Assembly: GCF_017829975.1 (NCBI RefSeq)
Contig: NZ_JAEEGA010000011.1
Coordinates: 151,140-215,139 of the forward strand
DNA from: Vagococcus allomyrinae
Lineage (GTDB): Bacteria > Bacillota > Bacilli > Lactobacillales > Vagococcaceae
Direction of reading: 5' to 3'
Length of the DNA: 64,000 bases
The notes under the pieces were generated by a model, which searched no databases, had not been told where the DNA came from, and saw only the letters and a program-made list of their open reading frames with translations. A program made the translations under genes and the position numbers. Shown here in pieces: positions 26,241 to 35,831 of the stretch. Each line of letters opens with the position of its first letter. The first letter of the stretch is position 1.

Positions 26241-26561
26241 GGCTTTTACTAATTCCTGATAGCCTTCCCCCCACTGTGACATCGCATCTAACACAATATG
26301 TAAACTACGTCCCGTTTCCGTTAAAGTATACTCGACACGAGGTGGGACCTCCGCAAAGACTTGCCGACTGACTAAACCATCCGCTTCCATTTCACGTAAA
26401 TTAGCGGTTAATACTTTTTGACTAATCTGACCAACCCCCTTTTTCAATTCGCCAAAACGTTTAGTACCTGTCATTAACTCTCGCAAAATAATGATTTTCC
26501 AGCGATTGCCGATTAAACTTAAGGTCGTTTCTACCGGACATGCCGATCCTATTTTTGTCAA
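26235..26561 (-). CDS. HxlR-family transcriptional regulator
   Basis: A 108-residue winged-helix regulator. CPVETTLSLIGNRWKIIILREL (from Cys8) is the family signature, and the wing with RVEYTLTETGRSL follows. The N-terminal Cys is the redox or electrophile sensor in several relatives, but its role here is not known. The start is TTG with AGGAG upstream. It is divergent from a methyltransferase gene 165 bases away, which may be its target. Confidence 0.92.
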   Translation of the reverse strand: MTKIGSACPVETTLSLIGNRWKIIILRELMTGTKRFGELKKGVGQISQKVLTANLREMEADGLVSRQVFAEVPPRVEYTLTETGRSLHIVLDAMSQWGEGYQELVKAK

Positions 26562-26726
26562 ATGCCTCGTCTCCTCTCATTAGTATCTAAAAGGCTGTTC
26601 CTGTATTTTAGTAACTTATCCAAGTATAGCGAAAAATCAGCTATTTGTAAATTTAGTCAGACTTTTAATAAGACTTGCCTTATAATTAAAGGATAAGCTA
26701 AACTAAACGGAAAGAAGGCGTCCACT

Positions 26727-27482
26727 ATGTTTAAGAATTACGGTCCATTGGCGACTGAAGTTTACGAATTAACTAAACCGGTCGGCAGCTCTTTAAATGG
26801 GGACATTGATTATTATAGTCAGCGGTTAGCCGGTATTTCAGGCAAAATATTAGAAGCTGGAGTTGGAACTGGGCGAATGCTTCTCCCTTTATTGGAAGAA
26901 GGATTGACGGTCGAAGGCCTCGACCAATCAGCTGAAATGTTGGCTTATTGCTACCAACACTTGGAATCCCATCAGTTAAGCACGCCACTCTATAAGGCAA
27001 ACTTGGAAAATTTCGACTTGCCCGCTGATTATGAAGCGATTATCATGCCGACTGCAACCTTTTGTTTGCTCGAAACAGAAGCACTAGCAATAAAGGTCTT
27101 GCAAAATCTTTATCATCACTTACTGCCAAAGGGGCGACTAATTATCGATTTAGACTTACCTTTTTATCCTGAAGTGGGAGAAGTGATAACCTCAACTCAT
27201 GCTCTTTCAGAGACCGTCGGCATTACGTTAGAACGGAAAACCGTCGCCATTGATTGGTTGGCTCAACATACCATCACACATCTAAAATACGAAAAATGGC
27301 AAGATGGACAATTAATTGGCACAGAACTTCAGCAATTATTGCTGCGTTGGTACGGCCTAACGGAATTCCGCTTATTGCTGGAACAAGTCGGATTTAAAGA
27401 TGTCAGCGTCAGTGCGGATTATGATTATCTAGTTGCACCTGTCGACAGCAATCAAACCATTACCTTTGAAGCGCACAAATAG
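26727..27482 (+). CDS. class I SAM-dependent methyltransferase
   Basis: A 251-residue Rossmann-fold methyltransferase. Motif I, ILEAGVGTGRMLLPLLEEG, lies at about residues 36-54, with the acidic end of strand 2 in VEGLDQSAEML. The substrate is not predictable. The ATG has AAGAAGG upstream. It faces away from the HxlR regulator and may be controlled by it. Confidence 0.88.
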   Translation: MFKNYGPLATEVYELTKPVGSSLNGDIDYYSQRLAGISGKILEAGVGTGRMLLPLLEEGLTVEGLDQSAEMLAYCYQHLESHQLSTPLYKANLENFDLPADYEAIIMPTATFCLLETEALAIKVLQNLYHHLLPKGRLIIDLDLPFYPEVGEVITSTHALSETVGITLERKTVAIDWLAQHTITHLKYEKWQDGQLIGTELQQLLLRWYGLTEFRLLLEQVGFKDVSVSADYDYLVAPVDSNQTITFEAHK

Positions 27483-27518
27483 AGCAACGATCATCTGAAT
27501 GGCTGATTTGACCGATAC

Positions 27519-28670
27519 TCAGTGCGATGGGTTAACTTTATCTAAGGCCTGGTCCAAGTCAGCCGTTAAATCAGCCAAGCTTTCAATCCCAACTGACAGT
27601 CGCACTAACGCCGGTGTAACACCAGCGGCTAAACGATCTTGCTCTGACATGCAGCCGTGTGACATCTGCCAAGGATAAGACAAAATTGATTCAACTCCAC
27701 CAAGGCTAACCGCGACAATTGGCAATTTGATGGCATCAAATAAACCATAAACCGCTTCCGTACTCAACAATTCAAATGACAACACGGCCCCGCCACTGCT
27801 AGCTTGTTTTTGGTGGACTAGCTGACCAGGATGGCTTGCCAACCCAGGATAGTAGACCCGGGACACCTGGTTTTTACGCTGCAAATGCTCAGCTAATAAA
27901 ACCGCTGTGGTCACCGATTTTTCCATTCGTAACGCTAGGGTTTTAACGCCTCGTAAAAATAGCCAAGCCTCTTCTACCCCTAAAATCGCTCCTAACATCT
28001 TTTGATGCTTTTTGAGTCTCTGATATAGATGATCGTCGTTCATCACTAAGAATCCTGCCACAACATCACTATGGCCATTTAGAAACTTTGTGGCACTTTG
28101 AACCACGAGATCCACTCCTAAAGTTAAAGGATTTTGATAAATGGGTGTCATAAAGGTATTATCACAAATCGTTTGAATGTGGTTTTTTTTCGCAATGGAA
28201 ACAACCGCCTCAATGTCCACAACATTTAACAAGGGATTAGACGGGGTTTCTAAATAGAAAAGCTTCGTTTCTGGTCGAATAGCTTGCTCCCAATTTTTCG
28301 GCTCTTGCCCCTTAACAAAGGTGTAAGAAATACCAAATCTAACCAACATCTCCGTCAATGTTTGAAAAGTGCCACCATAAATATCATGACATAAGACAAT
28401 GTGATCTCCTTGAGAAAGTAAAAATAGCGCCGCATTAATGGCAGCCATTCCCGATGAAAAAGCTAGCCCGTGACGTCCGTGTTCTAATTTGGCCATACAA
28501 GTCTCTGCAGCCTCAATAGTCGGATTGCCAAAACGTGTATAGGTGTAACCATCATGCTCTCGAAAATTTTCCTGGTGGAAGGTGGAGGCCTGATATTTAG
28601 GAATTGATGAGGCTCCCGTCATTTGATCTATTACTGGATAACCGTGTAACAATGCTGTCTCTAAATCCAT
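27519..28670 (-). CDS. trans-sulfuration PLP enzyme (cystathionine beta-lyase/gamma-synthase type)
   Basis: A 383-residue member of the Cys/Met metabolism PLP family. The PLP-binding lysine is Lys195 in QSATKFLNGHSD; the substrate and PLP contacts YTYTRFGNPT (42-51), SSGMAAI (72-78) and ETPSNPLLNV (141-150) are all present. It interconverts cysteine, cystathionine and homocysteine; sequence by eye does not separate MetB, MetC and CGL/MGL types. The ATG has AAGGAG 9 bases upstream. No T-box or SAM riboswitch was seen in the leader. Single gene. Confidence 0.9.
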   Translation of the reverse strand: MDLETALLHGYPVIDQMTGASSIPKYQASTFHQENFREHDGYTYTRFGNPTIEAAETCMAKLEHGRHGLAFSSGMAAINAALFLLSQGDHIVLCHDIYGGTFQTLTEMLVRFGISYTFVKGQEPKNWEQAIRPETKLFYLETPSNPLLNVVDIEAVVSIAKKNHIQTICDNTFMTPIYQNPLTLGVDLVVQSATKFLNGHSDVVAGFLVMNDDHLYQRLKKHQKMLGAILGVEEAWLFLRGVKTLALRMEKSVTTAVLLAEHLQRKNQVSRVYYPGLASHPGQLVHQKQASSGGAVLSFELLSTEAVYGLFDAIKLPIVAVSLGGVESILSYPWQMSHGCMSEQDRLAAGVTPALVRLSVGIESLADLTADLDQALDKVNPSH

Positions 28671-29025
28671 CTGATTGCTCTCCTTACTTGATAAACTTTT
28701 AATAAACTAAAATACAATTAAAACGCTCCCATTTAACAGTATACAACAGAAAAACAATCAATAACCTTTATAAGTATTTTTTTAGCAACTTCTTAAGCGG
28801 CACCCATTCTCTGGACTTCTCGCTGACCATTTTCATCAACCAGCAAATCGTGCTATTCCTCTATGACAGTTCCATTCTTTGCTAATCATTATGTGGTGGG
28901 AAGTATCTGATTAAAAAAGAATCCTTTAATTAACAATAAAAACCCACCATATTAGTTGCAGTTAACCCCAACTGCTCTTATACTAAAGGTACCCTAAAGG
29001 GAAATTGAGAAAGGTGATGCGTGGC
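28671..29025. other. intergenic region between PLP enzyme and small gene
   Basis: About 350 AT-rich bases. On the minus strand near 28770-28880 a short coding-like stretch (DLLVDENGQREVQRMGAA, then stop) may be a gene remnant, but it is interrupted and has no start. I see no other structure. Confidence 0.3.
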
Positions 29026-29319
29026 ATGATAAAAATTTCTAAAGACGAATTTGAAGATTTAAAAAGTAGTGCTAAGTATTTAACTTACTACTGGCACATC
29101 TTTAGAGGCATGGACACAGAAGGCAAGATCAATTTTGAACATTCATTTTTCATTCGTGATTTTATTGCTAATAATCGCTTTGAAGAAGTTACCGATGTCA
29201 AGTATTCCAAACATTTTAATAAAGTTATCATAGCCAGAGAACAATATGACTATTTAAATGAGTGTGTTGCGATCACCGAACAACTAAAAGAAGTTGTCAC
29301 AACCATGGAAAAGCAGTAA
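29026..29319 (+). CDS. small protein of unknown function
   Basis: A 97-residue, charged, probably cytoplasmic protein beginning MIKISKDEFEDLKSSAKYLT. It has no signal peptide, membrane helix or recognised motif. The ATG at 29026 has AAAGGTGAT 7 bases upstream, a better site than any earlier in-frame start. It is flanked by non-coding sequence on both sides. I cannot assign a family. Confidence 0.6.
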   Translation: MIKISKDEFEDLKSSAKYLTYYWHIFRGMDTEGKINFEHSFFIRDFIANNRFEEVTDVKYSKHFNKVIIAREQYDYLNECVAITEQLKEVVTTMEKQ

Positions 29320-29444
29320 GGATAGCTTTTGCTATTTCGTAACACAATCTTCTTGTTAAGGTTGAAGCTTCGTCACATTTTTTTCATATTTACGCGATAT
29401 AGTATATGTATACCAACAAACAACCCTAACAAAACTTTTTCATG

Positions 29445-29586
29445 GTTTACGCAAGTTGCACCCTACTTCCTGCGTAAACACAACTCCTTTCAGAGGCTGA
29501 GACAATTGTCCAGCCTCTTCTTTTTTCCCCAATTTTTTATTTTTTAACGTCAAAAAGGCTGGGAGCCTCCCAACCTCTTTGACGTT
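29445..29586. terminator. three hairpins, two of them terminators, before the giant surface gene
   Basis: GTTTACGCA/TGCGTAAAC (29445-29479) is a hairpin without a T run. GAGGCTG/CAGCCTC (29493-29517) followed by TTCTTTTTT is a rightward terminator. AACGTCAAAaAGG through CCTCTTTGACGTT (29546-29586) is a long stem with T residues on both sides and would end the leftward surface-protein transcript. The remaining intergenic bases hold nothing else I can see. Confidence 0.75.
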
Positions 29587-29619
29587 ATTTTTATCAATCT
29601 CACCTTACTTTTAGCGATC

Positions 29620-32600
29620 CTATTCAGAAGCCTGGTGTCGTTTAAGCAACATCACCAAGAAGATTAGAAGCAACCCAACAACAAGTAAAGAAGCACTTGG
29701 CGCCTCGCCAAATTGTCCCAAAGGACCTTTAGGTAGTGGCGCTTTTTTTACTGGCACCAGTTTCTGATTGGTAACACTAAGTTGAATTTCCTCAGGCTGA
29801 TGTCTAGACTCCCTTTCAATTGTAAAAGCATGGTTTTCCGTTCCCAATTGGTAGCCATTGGGGGCTTTGGTTTCCCTAAAATAGTAGTTGCCTGGTGCTA
29901 ACTGCTCATAGACAATCTCCCCCGAATCATTGGTGACCAGCTGGTCTTTGATTAGCCGACCGTCTGCTGTAAATAGGCTAAACTCGGCACCTGTTAATGT
30001 AGCTTTCGTTTGATTGTCCCGTTTAGTTAAGCGAACAGAACCTTGATAGTTAGTCAACCTTCCTTGATACAAGGTATTACTGGCCAAGTTGGCTTGCCCC
30101 TGACCTTTTTCAGCAATGTCAAAGGTTATTAGTTGCTCATCACTTTCGCGAATATATCCCTCAGGTGCTTTAAGTTCAACTAGTGAATAGCGACCTGGTG
30201 CCAATCCTTTAGCCATTATCATGCCATCTAGTGCTACTAATCGTTTGGTTTCAAGGCCTAATTGACCAATCACGCTGACCACTTGCCCTGCATCGTTACG
30301 AATCTCAAATTCGCCACCTGACAAATCTCGGCCTTGACTGTCAGCTTTAATTACCTCCATTTCTCCTTGATAATTGACGATATCGCCTAACTCCACTACC
30401 AAGTCCTCAGGTTCCCCTAAACTGTCATTAATGACAAAATGAGTGGGAGTTGTATTTAAGATGTAGCCGCTAGGAGCTTTTACTTCGACCAGTCTGTACT
30501 CCCCTGCCCCTAAGCCGTTAGCGGTTAACTCTCCTTGTTGATCGGAAATAATAGTCGTGGTATCCTGGCCGTTCTGATCGTAAACCGTTACCTTCTTGCC
30601 TGCTTTATCTAAAATTTCAAACTCAGCTCCTGCTAAGCCAACAGGAAAAGGATGTCCTTCCGAGACTTTTCGGGCTTTGATTCCTACTTCATAATTAGTC
30701 ATGGAGACTTCTTCAACCGGCGGAGCAGTTTGCTCTCCTTCACGTATGACAAAATAAAGGGGTTGAGTGTTAATCACATAACCATTCGGCGCTTTCGTTT
30801 CCACTAACTTGTAGTTGCCAGGGCCTAAATTATCAATATTAATATGACCATCGGTTCCTACTTTGATCGGATTTTCTCGATCAGTCACTAAACTTTCTTG
30901 TTGACCGTCCCAACGATACAAGGTAAACTCTGCCCCGGCAATTGGCAACTTCCCTTGACCTTTTTTAGTTAACTCGATTTTGCCTTTAAAATTTTGAAAC
31001 TGACCTAATTCAATCAACTCTGGTTTGCCTTGATAACGATCGGCAACCGTCAACCAAATAGGATAATCATTTTTGACATAGGCTTGGCCGTCCTGACTAA
31101 TAGGGGCTTTCGTTTCAACTAAATAATACTTACCAGGTGATAGATCTTCATAAGTTACCATCCCCTTGGCGTCTGAAGTTAATCCCGCAGCTACTAAATC
31201 GCGAGAAGCGGTGTAAAGAGAAAACTCTGCTCCCACCAGAGGATTGCCTTGGCCATCGACTTTCTGAATAGCAAAAGAGCCTAAATAGTTGACCATATCA
31301 ACTTTAACTTTCTCTGGTTTACCTTCCACATTTTCAGGAATGACGACTTTCACTTTTTCCGTATTTAAAATATACCCTGTCGTTCCGACACTTATTTCTT
31401 TGAAGTAATAAATACCAGGGGCTAGACCCGTCACTTCATACGTCCCGTCAGCCTTCGTTACACCACGACTGACTTCCTTGCCCTGACTGTCTTCTAAACT
31501 AAATTCGATACCAGATAGAGGCATTTTTTCTGACTGTTTTAAGCCGTACTTACGGATTTCTGCAGACCCTTGATAATTCACCAGATCCTGACCTATCTCA
31601 ATTGTACCGAGAGCCCCTTCTGCTGACTCTGGGACCTTAATTTTTTCAAGGACTTGCTTGTTTAAGAGATAACCATTAGGTGCCGCTAACTCTTTAATTT
31701 GATAAGTCCCTGGCGCAACTGGCGAGAATAGGACTTTGCCATCTGTCCCAGAAGTTGCTTTAGCTAAGAGCTGATTAGGATTAGTTTGAGCATACAAGCC
31801 AAAGGTTGCGCCTTGAAGCCCTTGACCGGTTTCAGTTTTCTTAATAAAGCTTAAAGACGCCTGGTAATTAATAAAGGGCTCAGTCATACCAACCTGGATC
31901 AGCTGATGATCCTGATTTTCAATCACTTCAAAGGGAATTGGCGTGCTGTTCACCATATAACCAGCAGGAGCCTTCGTTTCAGTTAAACGGTATTTGCCGG
32001 CGGTTAAGCCTTTAATCGTCAACTTTCCATGTTGATCTGAAATCAGAGGGGCTGTTTTTTGCTCCAGCCATGAATCAGTTTGCTGATCATACCGCTCCAA
32101 CTTAAACTCGGCCTTAGCAAGCCTTTTTCCCGCTTCATTTTGTTTAATCAACTGCACCTGACTTAATTTATTTTGAATGATTAAAACTTCGCCAGCGGTT
32201 GTGCCTTCGTTAATGGTGACTAATTTACCATCCACTAGTTCCTGATCAATGGTATAACCTAAAGCAGTTAAAGTTCCTGTTTCTTTCAATAGATAATCAC
32301 CATAAGGCAGATTGCCAAACGTAATTAGGCCATCCTGACCGACAGTTCCAGAACGTAACAATTGGCTTTGATGGCGATCCCAAAGTTCAAATGTAGCACC
32401 CTCGGGTAAAACCTTACCATCCTCACCGGTTTTTTTAAGAGTAATTGCCCCACGGTGACCAGAACTTGAACCGCCACCTTCGGTCACATTTACCTCAGTT
32501 TCACCATCCGTATCGGTATCGGTTTCCGTCTTACCTTCACTGGTAATATGAATCGCATTGGAAACAGTTCCTTGGTTCCCTTCAAGAAAAACCATCGCTT

Positions 32601-35600
32601 TGTATTCCATGATTAAAGGCGCCTCGATTTGTTGGTAACCATTAATAAACTTAATGGTCATCTTTTGTTGCCCAGTCACATTGTCCGTCACCATGACCAC
32701 GGTATAATCTTGATCTTTGACCAATTCCTGATTGCGATCAATGGAGATGTCTCCTTGTTGATTGACAGTGGTTTGAAAAATATGCAAGCTAGCCACATCA
32801 ATCGCTTGATTAGCTGAAGGAACGTCTTCAACCGTCACGTCGTACAAAGTAGATTGACTGCCATTTAACGTAACGGACCAGTTAACAAACCCGTCGTCAT
32901 CTTGCTTCCCAGTCTTAGTTCCCATCTCATCACCATGGTTAACCGTCACCTGACCATGAAGGGAGTGATCTTCGTAATTGTCATTACTAAACACCGCGTC
33001 ATTATCATACGTTTCATGGATTTGCTGACCAGCTACACTGGTTTTAAATTCAACTACGTATTGACCTGCTTGACCATCGGGAAAATCAATGTTTAAGGTT
33101 TGGTTGTTCGTCGCGCTTGGTTCTTGAATACCGAAAGCACGGTATTCAGCTCGACTTAACTCTGCTCCTTTCAGGATGGCTCCCGAACTTGAAACCGTGT
33201 AATGATAGATTTTTAATGAACGCCACACAAACTGCTGATCTGTGGAAATCGGATCGGTTAACTTGGCATTTTCAATATCCTGATCACCATAGTTAACGGC
33301 GATTGTCCAAGTAATCGTTTTGTCTTTTGCATTATAACTACCTGATTTAGAACCATTGTATTTGGTTGGCTCATTGGGTTTAAAATCTGCATGATCTTCA
33401 TCAGTGACATGATCACCATCGTCAGTCTCCCAGTCAACTTGAGCCGTATTGCGGAAATATTTATCTGGATCATTGGCTGAGACTAAATCAGGATCATAAT
33501 CGGTGGTGTAGCTTACTCTAAAAGCGTGATCTGTTTTCTGATAGTTGCCAATAAACACCACTTTAATAACATTAGTCGCCACATCATAATCAAGGGTATA
33601 GTCTGTACCAAGGTCTAAATTTTTCTGAGAATCCTTGTCATAAATAACAAACGTTTCAGTTTTTAACCGTAAACCATCACTTAAAGTATCCTTTAACTGC
33701 CAATGATTCATACTGTAATGATTCAAATTAACGTCAATATTCCAGGCAGCCGTGTGTTGATTGTAATCGACTTTGCCCAATTTTTTTATGACATTTTGTG
33801 GCACCAGATTGCCTGAACCGTGATCTTCCTCACCAGTATCCGTAACCACTGCATTGTTGATGGTTGTATTTTCATCAACAATGCCATCGTAACCTGTTTT
33901 ATAGGCCACATCAACGGCCGTGTTAAGCTCACCAATAAACTCGATTTTAAAGCCATCAGCCGTTTTAATCAAACGATAATCCGTTCCTTCAACTAATTCT
34001 CGCCCTCGTTGGGGATTGCCAGCTTGATCAAAGGTTACCTGATACAACTTGACAGAACCATCCACTAAGAACATCTGATCATCTTGAAAAGTATCAGTGA
34101 TCGTTCCATTGGAAATCGTCTTTTCACCATAGTTATACAGCAATTTCCAATCGATAGTTTGGTCTGCTGAATTATAATTTCCTTTGACTTTAGTAATTTC
34201 AGAACCATATTTTCCTGACACAGTAGCTTCTGTAGTGGCTTCAGCCAGATCATCGGCTGTTAAACTAGCATGGTTCAAAAAGTCAACCATTCCTCCTGAA
34301 CTAGGTTTCGCCTCTTCCGCAATTTTTGTGGTATATTCAAGACGATAAGCATCCTTCATCTCTTTAAAATGAACTGTGCCATCAGCATCTACTGTATACT
34401 CGCTAGGGTCTGCCAAAACTTCAGAACCGGGAACAACCTTGCCAGCAAAATCAACTTGAACTTTGTAGACTTTGACACTTTCATAAATTGTTCCCTTGGG
34501 TAAGCTTTCCGTTACCGTGGCATTTGACAAGCTATCCAAAGCTTTATTCACATCCACATCCCAGATAATCTTATCCGGATTTTGTTCCTGATCAAAATGT
34601 CCCTTTTTGTCGATGTTATCCCCTGTATAGTTTGGTTTAATCGTAACCGTATTTTCTAAATCTTCATGACCAGGTGGTATAATGGTAATTTCTCCCGGGC
34701 CACCAATCGACTCTTTATTAAACCCACCAGTAAAATGACATTCCCCTTCAATTTCTGAGGCATGTTTAATTTCGTCTGTAAAGGTGATTCGTACTTTACC
34801 ATCAGTGCCAATCGTCACATTAGCATAGGTATTGCCATTAGCATCCTTCAATTCAAATTGTTGAGATTGAGTGATCGTGATGGTATCCGGCAATGACATT
34901 TCATAATAATCACCGGCTTCCATAAGTTGACGAACCTCTTCTGACAGACTAAAAGCCAATGAAAAGTGAATAATATCATCAATCGTTGGATTTTCTATCG
35001 GATTTCCCTCTGCATCAGTATAATTTAACGTCATATCCGTTAGAAAATCATCCGACAAACCTAATTGATCATATAACTCTTTAATATTCAGCGGATCACG
35101 TCGCGCATCCGGCTCAGCAAGTGGCTCTGATGTGCTAGTTCCTTCCGTTGTGGTTAAGGCTGACTCATCGGTTTCTGCACTTGAACTGATTGAAGAAGTT
35201 GGCTCTTCTGTCGTTGGCTCAACCGCTAGCCACTGACTGGGAAATGGGACAGTTAACCTTTGATCAGCCAGTGTGACCGCTACACCTTGATCAGCAACCG
35301 AGATTACCTCGCCCTTTAAAGAAAGTGATATCAAAGAATTAATCCCTTCAAACAAATTGACCTTCACCAGATTATTGTTAACAGAGACGGTCCCTTGTGG
35401 AACTCCCTGACGATCATTCACCGCTTCCTCTCCCTCAGTTAATCGAACAGACTCAGAGACCTGAATCTCATAAGTTCTGTTTTTTGGATCAGGCTGCAAG
35501 TCAAGATTGAGGCTAAACTGCTCCTTTTGGCTTTCCTGACTAAATTGAGCCTTAACCACTCCTGTCGAATCATCAGCTAACGCAGCTTCAGCCAAGACTA

Positions 35601-35664
35601 GTTGTGGCATAAATGCTTGTAAAAGTAAGATGAGTGTTAAGCATATATGAATTGTTTTTTTCAT
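29620..35664 (-). CDS. very large cell-surface adhesin with SpaA/Cna-B repeats
   Basis: A roughly 2,014-residue exported protein. A signal peptide ends near LVLAEA, followed by a Ser/Thr/Glu-rich spacer (about 150-190). Then comes a region with five collagen-binding-like repeats marked by W-x-V/L patterns (IIWDVDVN, IDWKLLYN, AAWNIDVN, ITWTIAVN, VNWSVTLN). Nine SpaA/Cna-B repeats of about 100 residues follow (encoded by 29737-32453), each with a Lys near the start and an ETKAP-like motif, consistent with internal isopeptide bonds. The C-terminus has a hydrophobic segment and KRHQASE tail, but the sorting motif reads LPKGPLGQFGE, not LPXTG. The ATG at 35664 has GGAGG 5 bases upstream. An Mga-like regulator gene precedes it. 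Confidence 0.9.
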   Translation of the reverse strand: MKKTIHICLTLILLLQAFMPQLVLAEAALADDSTGVVKAQFSQESQKEQFSLNLDLQPDPKNRTYEIQVSESVRLTEGEEAVNDRQGVPQGTVSVNNNLVKVNLFEGINSLISLSLKGEVISVADQGVAVTLADQRLTVPFPSQWLAVEPTTEEPTSSISSSAETDESALTTTEGTSTSEPLAEPDARRDPLNIKELYDQLGLSDDFLTDMTLNYTDAEGNPIENPTIDDIIHFSLAFSLSEEVRQLMEAGDYYEMSLPDTITITQSQQFELKDANGNTYANVTIGTDGKVRITFTDEIKHASEIEGECHFTGGFNKESIGGPGEITIIPPGHEDLENTVTIKPNYTGDNIDKKGHFDQEQNPDKIIWDVDVNKALDSLSNATVTESLPKGTIYESVKVYKVQVDFAGKVVPGSEVLADPSEYTVDADGTVHFKEMKDAYRLEYTTKIAEEAKPSSGGMVDFLNHASLTADDLAEATTEATVSGKYGSEITKVKGNYNSADQTIDWKLLYNYGEKTISNGTITDTFQDDQMFLVDGSVKLYQVTFDQAGNPQRGRELVEGTDYRLIKTADGFKIEFIGELNTAVDVAYKTGYDGIVDENTTINNAVVTDTGEEDHGSGNLVPQNVIKKLGKVDYNQHTAAWNIDVNLNHYSMNHWQLKDTLSDGLRLKTETFVIYDKDSQKNLDLGTDYTLDYDVATNVIKVVFIGNYQKTDHAFRVSYTTDYDPDLVSANDPDKYFRNTAQVDWETDDGDHVTDEDHADFKPNEPTKYNGSKSGSYNAKDKTITWTIAVNYGDQDIENAKLTDPISTDQQFVWRSLKIYHYTVSSSGAILKGAELSRAEYRAFGIQEPSATNNQTLNIDFPDGQAGQYVVEFKTSVAGQQIHETYDNDAVFSNDNYEDHSLHGQVTVNHGDEMGTKTGKQDDDGFVNWSVTLNGSQSTLYDVTVEDVPSANQAIDVASLHIFQTTVNQQGDISIDRNQELVKDQDYTVVMVTDNVTGQQKMTIKFINGYQQIEAPLIMEYKAMVFLEGNQGTVSNAIHITSEGKTETDTDTDGETEVNVTEGGGSSSGHRGAITLKKTGEDGKVLPEGATFELWDRHQSQLLRSGTVGQDGLITFGNLPYGDYLLKETGTLTALGYTIDQELVDGKLVTINEGTTAGEVLIIQNKLSQVQLIKQNEAGKRLAKAEFKLERYDQQTDSWLEQKTAPLISDQHGKLTIKGLTAGKYRLTETKAPAGYMVNSTPIPFEVIENQDHQLIQVGMTEPFINYQASLSFIKKTETGQGLQGATFGLYAQTNPNQLLAKATSGTDGKVLFSPVAPGTYQIKELAAPNGYLLNKQVLEKIKVPESAEGALGTIEIGQDLVNYQGSAEIRKYGLKQSEKMPLSGIEFSLEDSQGKEVSRGVTKADGTYEVTGLAPGIYYFKEISVGTTGYILNTEKVKVVIPENVEGKPEKVKVDMVNYLGSFAIQKVDGQGNPLVGAEFSLYTASRDLVAAGLTSDAKGMVTYEDLSPGKYYLVETKAPISQDGQAYVKNDYPIWLTVADRYQGKPELIELGQFQNFKGKIELTKKGQGKLPIAGAEFTLYRWDGQQESLVTDRENPIKVGTDGHINIDNLGPGNYKLVETKAPNGYVINTQPLYFVIREGEQTAPPVEEVSMTNYEVGIKARKVSEGHPFPVGLAGAEFEILDKAGKKVTVYDQNGQDTTTIISDQQGELTANGLGAGEYRLVEVKAPSGYILNTTPTHFVINDSLGEPEDLVVELGDIVNYQGEMEVIKADSQGRDLSGGEFEIRNDAGQVVSVIGQLGLETKRLVALDGMIMAKGLAPGRYSLVELKAPEGYIRESDEQLITFDIAEKGQGQANLASNTLYQGRLTNYQGSVRLTKRDNQTKATLTGAEFSLFTADGRLIKDQLVTNDSGEIVYEQLAPGNYYFRETKAPNGYQLGTENHAFTIERESRHQPEEIQLSVTNQKLVPVKKAPLPKGPLGQFGEAPSASLLVVGLLLIFLVMLLKRHQASE

Positions 35665-35711
35665 CATTTCCTCCATTTCTTCAGTCAGAACTGCTCAGTG
35701 GCAGCACGCTG

Positions 35712-35742
35712 AAAAACCCTTAGTTATGTCATAACTAAGGGT
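35712..35742 (-). terminator. terminator or attenuator before the surface-protein gene
   Basis: ACCCTTAGTTATG and CATAACTAAGGGT (within 35716-35742) form a 13-base stem followed on the minus strand by TTTTT. It lies after the Mga-like gene and only about 50 bases before the adhesin start, leaving little room for a separate promoter, so read-through may be regulated. Confidence 0.75.
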
Positions 35743-35769
35743 AACAAATGGCAGCGAATTCAAATCAGC

Positions 35770-35798
35770 AAAATGTTCCCGTTTTACCGGAACATTTT
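35770..35798 (-). promoter_or_regulatory. hairpin upstream of the attenuator
   Basis: AAAATGTTCC and GGAACATTTT form a 10-base perfect stem with a 9-base loop, about 30 bases after the Mga-like gene stop. With no T run beyond the stem it is probably not a terminator by itself; it could be an operator or part of the attenuator structure. Confidence 0.45.
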
Positions 35799-35831
35799 GA
35801 CGACTGCTTTTTTTCAAGCCGTATCAGCGAT

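Noticed and set aside
28671..28740. SAM or T-box riboswitch before the Cys/Met PLP enzyme
   Set aside because: The leader is short and AT-rich with no conserved stems or T-box sequence visible.
28770..28880. Minus-strand coding-like stretch upstream of the PLP enzyme gene
   Set aside because: It is interrupted by stops and has no start. Too short to assign.
29737..32453. Nine protein repeats as a possible DNA tandem repeat or CRISPR-like array
   Set aside because: The repeats are conserved at the protein level (SpaA/Cna-B domains of about 100 residues) but the DNA has diverged; there are no short identical direct repeats with spacers.
32629..33096. Short plus-strand open frames inside the giant adhesin gene
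   Set aside because: They lie antisense to a well-supported repeat protein and have no ribosome sites; they are shadows of its codon pattern.
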